64,000 bases of DNA from Paracoccus hibiscisoli. Lineage in GTDB: Bacteria; Pseudomonadota; Alphaproteobacteria; Rhodobacterales; Rhodobacteraceae. The translations under genes and the position numbers were made by a program. The stretch lies in NCBI RefSeq assembly GCF_005048265.1, contig NZ_SUNH01000005.1, positions 1 through 64,000 of the forward strand, in the 5' to 3' direction. The notes below the pieces were generated by a model. The model ran no database searches. It was not told the DNA's origin and saw only the letters and a program-made list of their open reading frames with translations. Below are positions 62,736-64,000 of this stretch, in pieces. Position 1 is the stretch's first letter, and every line of letters starts with the position of its first letter.

Positions 62736-63646
62736 GCGCGCGCATGAACATCGGATCGCTGTGGCAGGGCCTGATGGGCGACAAGGGGGGCGCGGGCGAC
62801 CGGATCGTGCCGCCGACCGGGTTCACCGCGCAGCTGACGCTGTTCTCGGCGGGCGCGATGGCGTTCCTGGCGGTCTTTGCGCTGGCGCTGGCGCTGGCCA
62901 CGGGGCGGCTGGCCGACCGCTGGTCGTCCGAACTGGCCGGCAGCGTGACGGTGCGCGTCAGCGCGCCCGCCGCCGATCAGGACGCGCTGGCCCAGGCCGC
63001 GATGACCATCCTGCAGACGACACCGGGCACCGGCACGCCGCGCCTTTTGCCCCCCGAGGATGTCGCCACCCTGCTGGAGCCGTGGTTCGGCCCCGACATG
63101 CCGGTCGATGCGCTGCCCGTCCCCGCGCTGATCGACCTGCCCGTCGATGCGGGTTTCGACACCGAGGGCCTGCGCCTGCGCCTGGAGGCCGAGGTGCCCG
63201 GCGCGGTTCTGGACGATCATACCGAATGGCGCCGCCCGCTGGTCACGGCCGCGAACCGGCTGCGGATGCTGGGGATCGTGTCGCTGCTGCTGATCGGGGC
63301 GGCCTCGGCCGCGATGATCACGCTGGCGGCCAAGGCGGCGCTGGCCGCGAATGTCCAGGTGATCCGCGTGCTGCGCCTGATCGGGGCGCGCGACCTGACC
63401 ATCGCCACGGCCTTCGTGCGCCGGTTCACCCGGCGCGCGGCGATGGGGTCTGCGGTAGGCACGCTGGCGGGCATGGCGGGCATCGCCATCCTGCCCGATA
63501 CCAGCGCGGCGGGCGGCTTCATGACGGGCTTGGGCTTTCAGGGCTGGGACTGGCTGCTGCCGCTGACCATTCCGCTGATCGCGGCGGTGGTGGGCTTTGC
63601 CGCGACGCGGTGGGCCGCGCTGAACATGCTGGAGGCCGTGCGATGA
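62732..63646 (+). CDS. ftsX: Cell division protein FtsX
   Basis: Membrane partner of FtsE, 304 residues, four hydrophobic helices (about 35-55, 180-205, 230-245 and 270-290) with a large periplasmic loop between the first two. The C-terminal FALRRFTRRAAMGSAVGTLAGM-like ATAFVRRFTRRAAMGSAVG is the conserved cytoplasmic/MacB-FtsX domain edge. Overlaps ftsE (ATGA) and plsC (ATGA). Confidence 0.92.
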   Translation: MSARMNIGSLWQGLMGDKGGAGDRIVPPTGFTAQLTLFSAGAMAFLAVFALALALATGRLADRWSSELAGSVTVRVSAPAADQDALAQAAMTILQTTPGTGTPRLLPPEDVATLLEPWFGPDMPVDALPVPALIDLPVDAGFDTEGLRLRLEAEVPGAVLDDHTEWRRPLVTAANRLRMLGIVSLLLIGAASAAMITLAAKAALAANVQVIRVLRLIGARDLTIATAFVRRFTRRAAMGSAVGTLAGMAGIAILPDTSAAGGFMTGLGFQGWDWLLPLTIPLIAAVVGFAATRWAALNMLEAVR

Positions 63647-64000
63647 ACGACCCGCGTCCGGGTGCCCTGACACCCTGGCAATACGTTCAGAACATCCTGT
63701 TCTATCTGCATGTGGGCCTGGCCACGCTGGTCATCGGCCTGCTGGGCCTGCCCGCTTTGCGCCACGGGCGCGCGGGCGCGAACCGCATCGCCACCCGCTG
63801 GATCGCCTATATGGTCTGGGCCGCGCGGGTGCATCTGCGCCTGACCTGCGAGATCCGCGGCACGCCGCCCACCGACGACTGCATCGTCGCGGCGAAACAC
63901 CAATCGTTCTGGGACATCATGGTCATCGCCCATGCCGTGCCCCGCCGCGCCTTCATCATGAAGCGCGAGGTGATGCGCGTGCCCGTCATGGGCTGGTATG
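63643..64000 (+). CDS. plsC: 1-acyl-sn-glycerol-3-phosphate acyltransferase (3' truncated by window end)
   Basis: The first 119 residues are visible. One or two N-terminal hydrophobic segments (about 17-40) precede the acyltransferase motif I KHQSFWDIMV (HxxxxD) and AFIMKREVMRVPVMGW, the start of motif II. This makes phosphatidic acid for membrane lipids. The gene continues beyond 64000. ATGA overlap with ftsX implies co-transcription. Confidence 0.9.
   Translation, partial: MNDPRPGALTPWQYVQNILFYLHVGLATLVIGLLGLPALRHGRAGANRIATRWIAYMVWAARVHLRLTCEIRGTPPTDDCIVAAKHQSFWDIMVIAHAVPRRAFIMKREVMRVPVMGWY

Noticed and set aside
1..64000. tRNA, rRNA, CRISPR array, prophage or biosynthetic gene cluster
   Set aside because: I scanned gene gaps for cloverleaf/TPsiC-like motifs, regularly spaced repeats and phage or NRPS/PKS genes, and found none. 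The only periodic direct repeats are the GTGCAC triplet and the MORN coding array.

Overview
The window is a 64 kb chromosomal segment of a high-GC alphaproteobacterium, most probably a Rhodobacteraceae member of Paracoccus or Rhodobacter type. The evidence is a (2S)-methylsuccinyl-CoA dehydrogenase of the ethylmalonyl-CoA pathway, a 50-residue aa3-type cytochrome oxidase subunit IV, the phaA/phaB pair, the order pdxJ-acpS-lepB-rnc-era-recO, the argH-small lipoprotein-lysA-DUF4175 block, and many alphaproteobacterial DUF families (DUF2794, DUF1491, DUF465, DUF2007, DUF4175). Genus assignment is inference. Coding density is very high, many genes overlap by 4 nt (ATGA/GTGA), and I see no rRNA, tRNA, prophage or CRISPR array.

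Layout. 1-1085 is an insertion-sequence graveyard: 3' or internal fragments of IS481-, IS5-, IS66- and IS5/IS427-type transposases lie end to end, and three of them-internal interruptions are short palindromic inserts of about 42-46 nt. 1159-15114 holds an exported protein, NAD synthetase (nadE), a secreted 19-repeat MORN protein, a GNAT enzyme, the YcjX/YcjF-like pair, helicase hrpB, DUF2794, two tandem I78-like lipoproteins, a TetR regulator divergent from glutamate dehydrogenase, and tsaC. 15227-23757 holds a DmdC-like acyl-CoA dehydrogenase with an MBL hydrolase, the oxidase subunit IV with a lipoprotein, azlCD, GNAT, a membrane protein, greA and electron-transfer-flavoprotein:ubiquinone oxidoreductase. 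23844-32172 is a long plus-strand run: TPR protein, ispE, pdxJ, acpS, lepB, rnc, era, DUF1491, rarD, recO.

32178-39057 holds a META-domain lipoprotein, mcd, a TauE/SafE transporter, dapE, GNAT and RNase R. 39117-43552 (minus) holds an AtoE-type short-chain fatty-acid permease and a type I secretion ABC/adaptor pair. 43674-45069 is mlaA plus an MlaC-like protein, then a bidirectional terminator and PBP1A. 47875-51609 holds an ammonium transporter with a structured leader, a polyprenyl diphosphate synthase, and small conserved genes. 51681-54585 (minus) holds phaB, phaA and an EAL-domain protein. 54682-64000 holds tag, a TlpA-like thioredoxin, the argH-lptM-like-lysA-DUF4175 operon, a zinc-ribbon membrane protein, ftsE-ftsX and a truncated plsC.

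Functional themes: acyl-CoA/C2 assimilation (mcd, acyl-CoA dehydrogenase, ETF-QO, AtoE, phaAB), nitrogen (gdh, amt, nadE), envelope building and lipid transport (mlaA/C, PBP1A, ftsEX, plsC, DUF4175, lysA, dapE) and RNA/translation maintenance (rnc, era, rnr, greA, tsaC, hrpB). No obvious defence island or biosynthetic cluster is present; the least explained signals are the palindromic inserts at the left end, the repeated GC-hairpin/CCCGGGATATTT elements, the structured greA and amt leaders and an 11-bp phased GTGCAC triplet.
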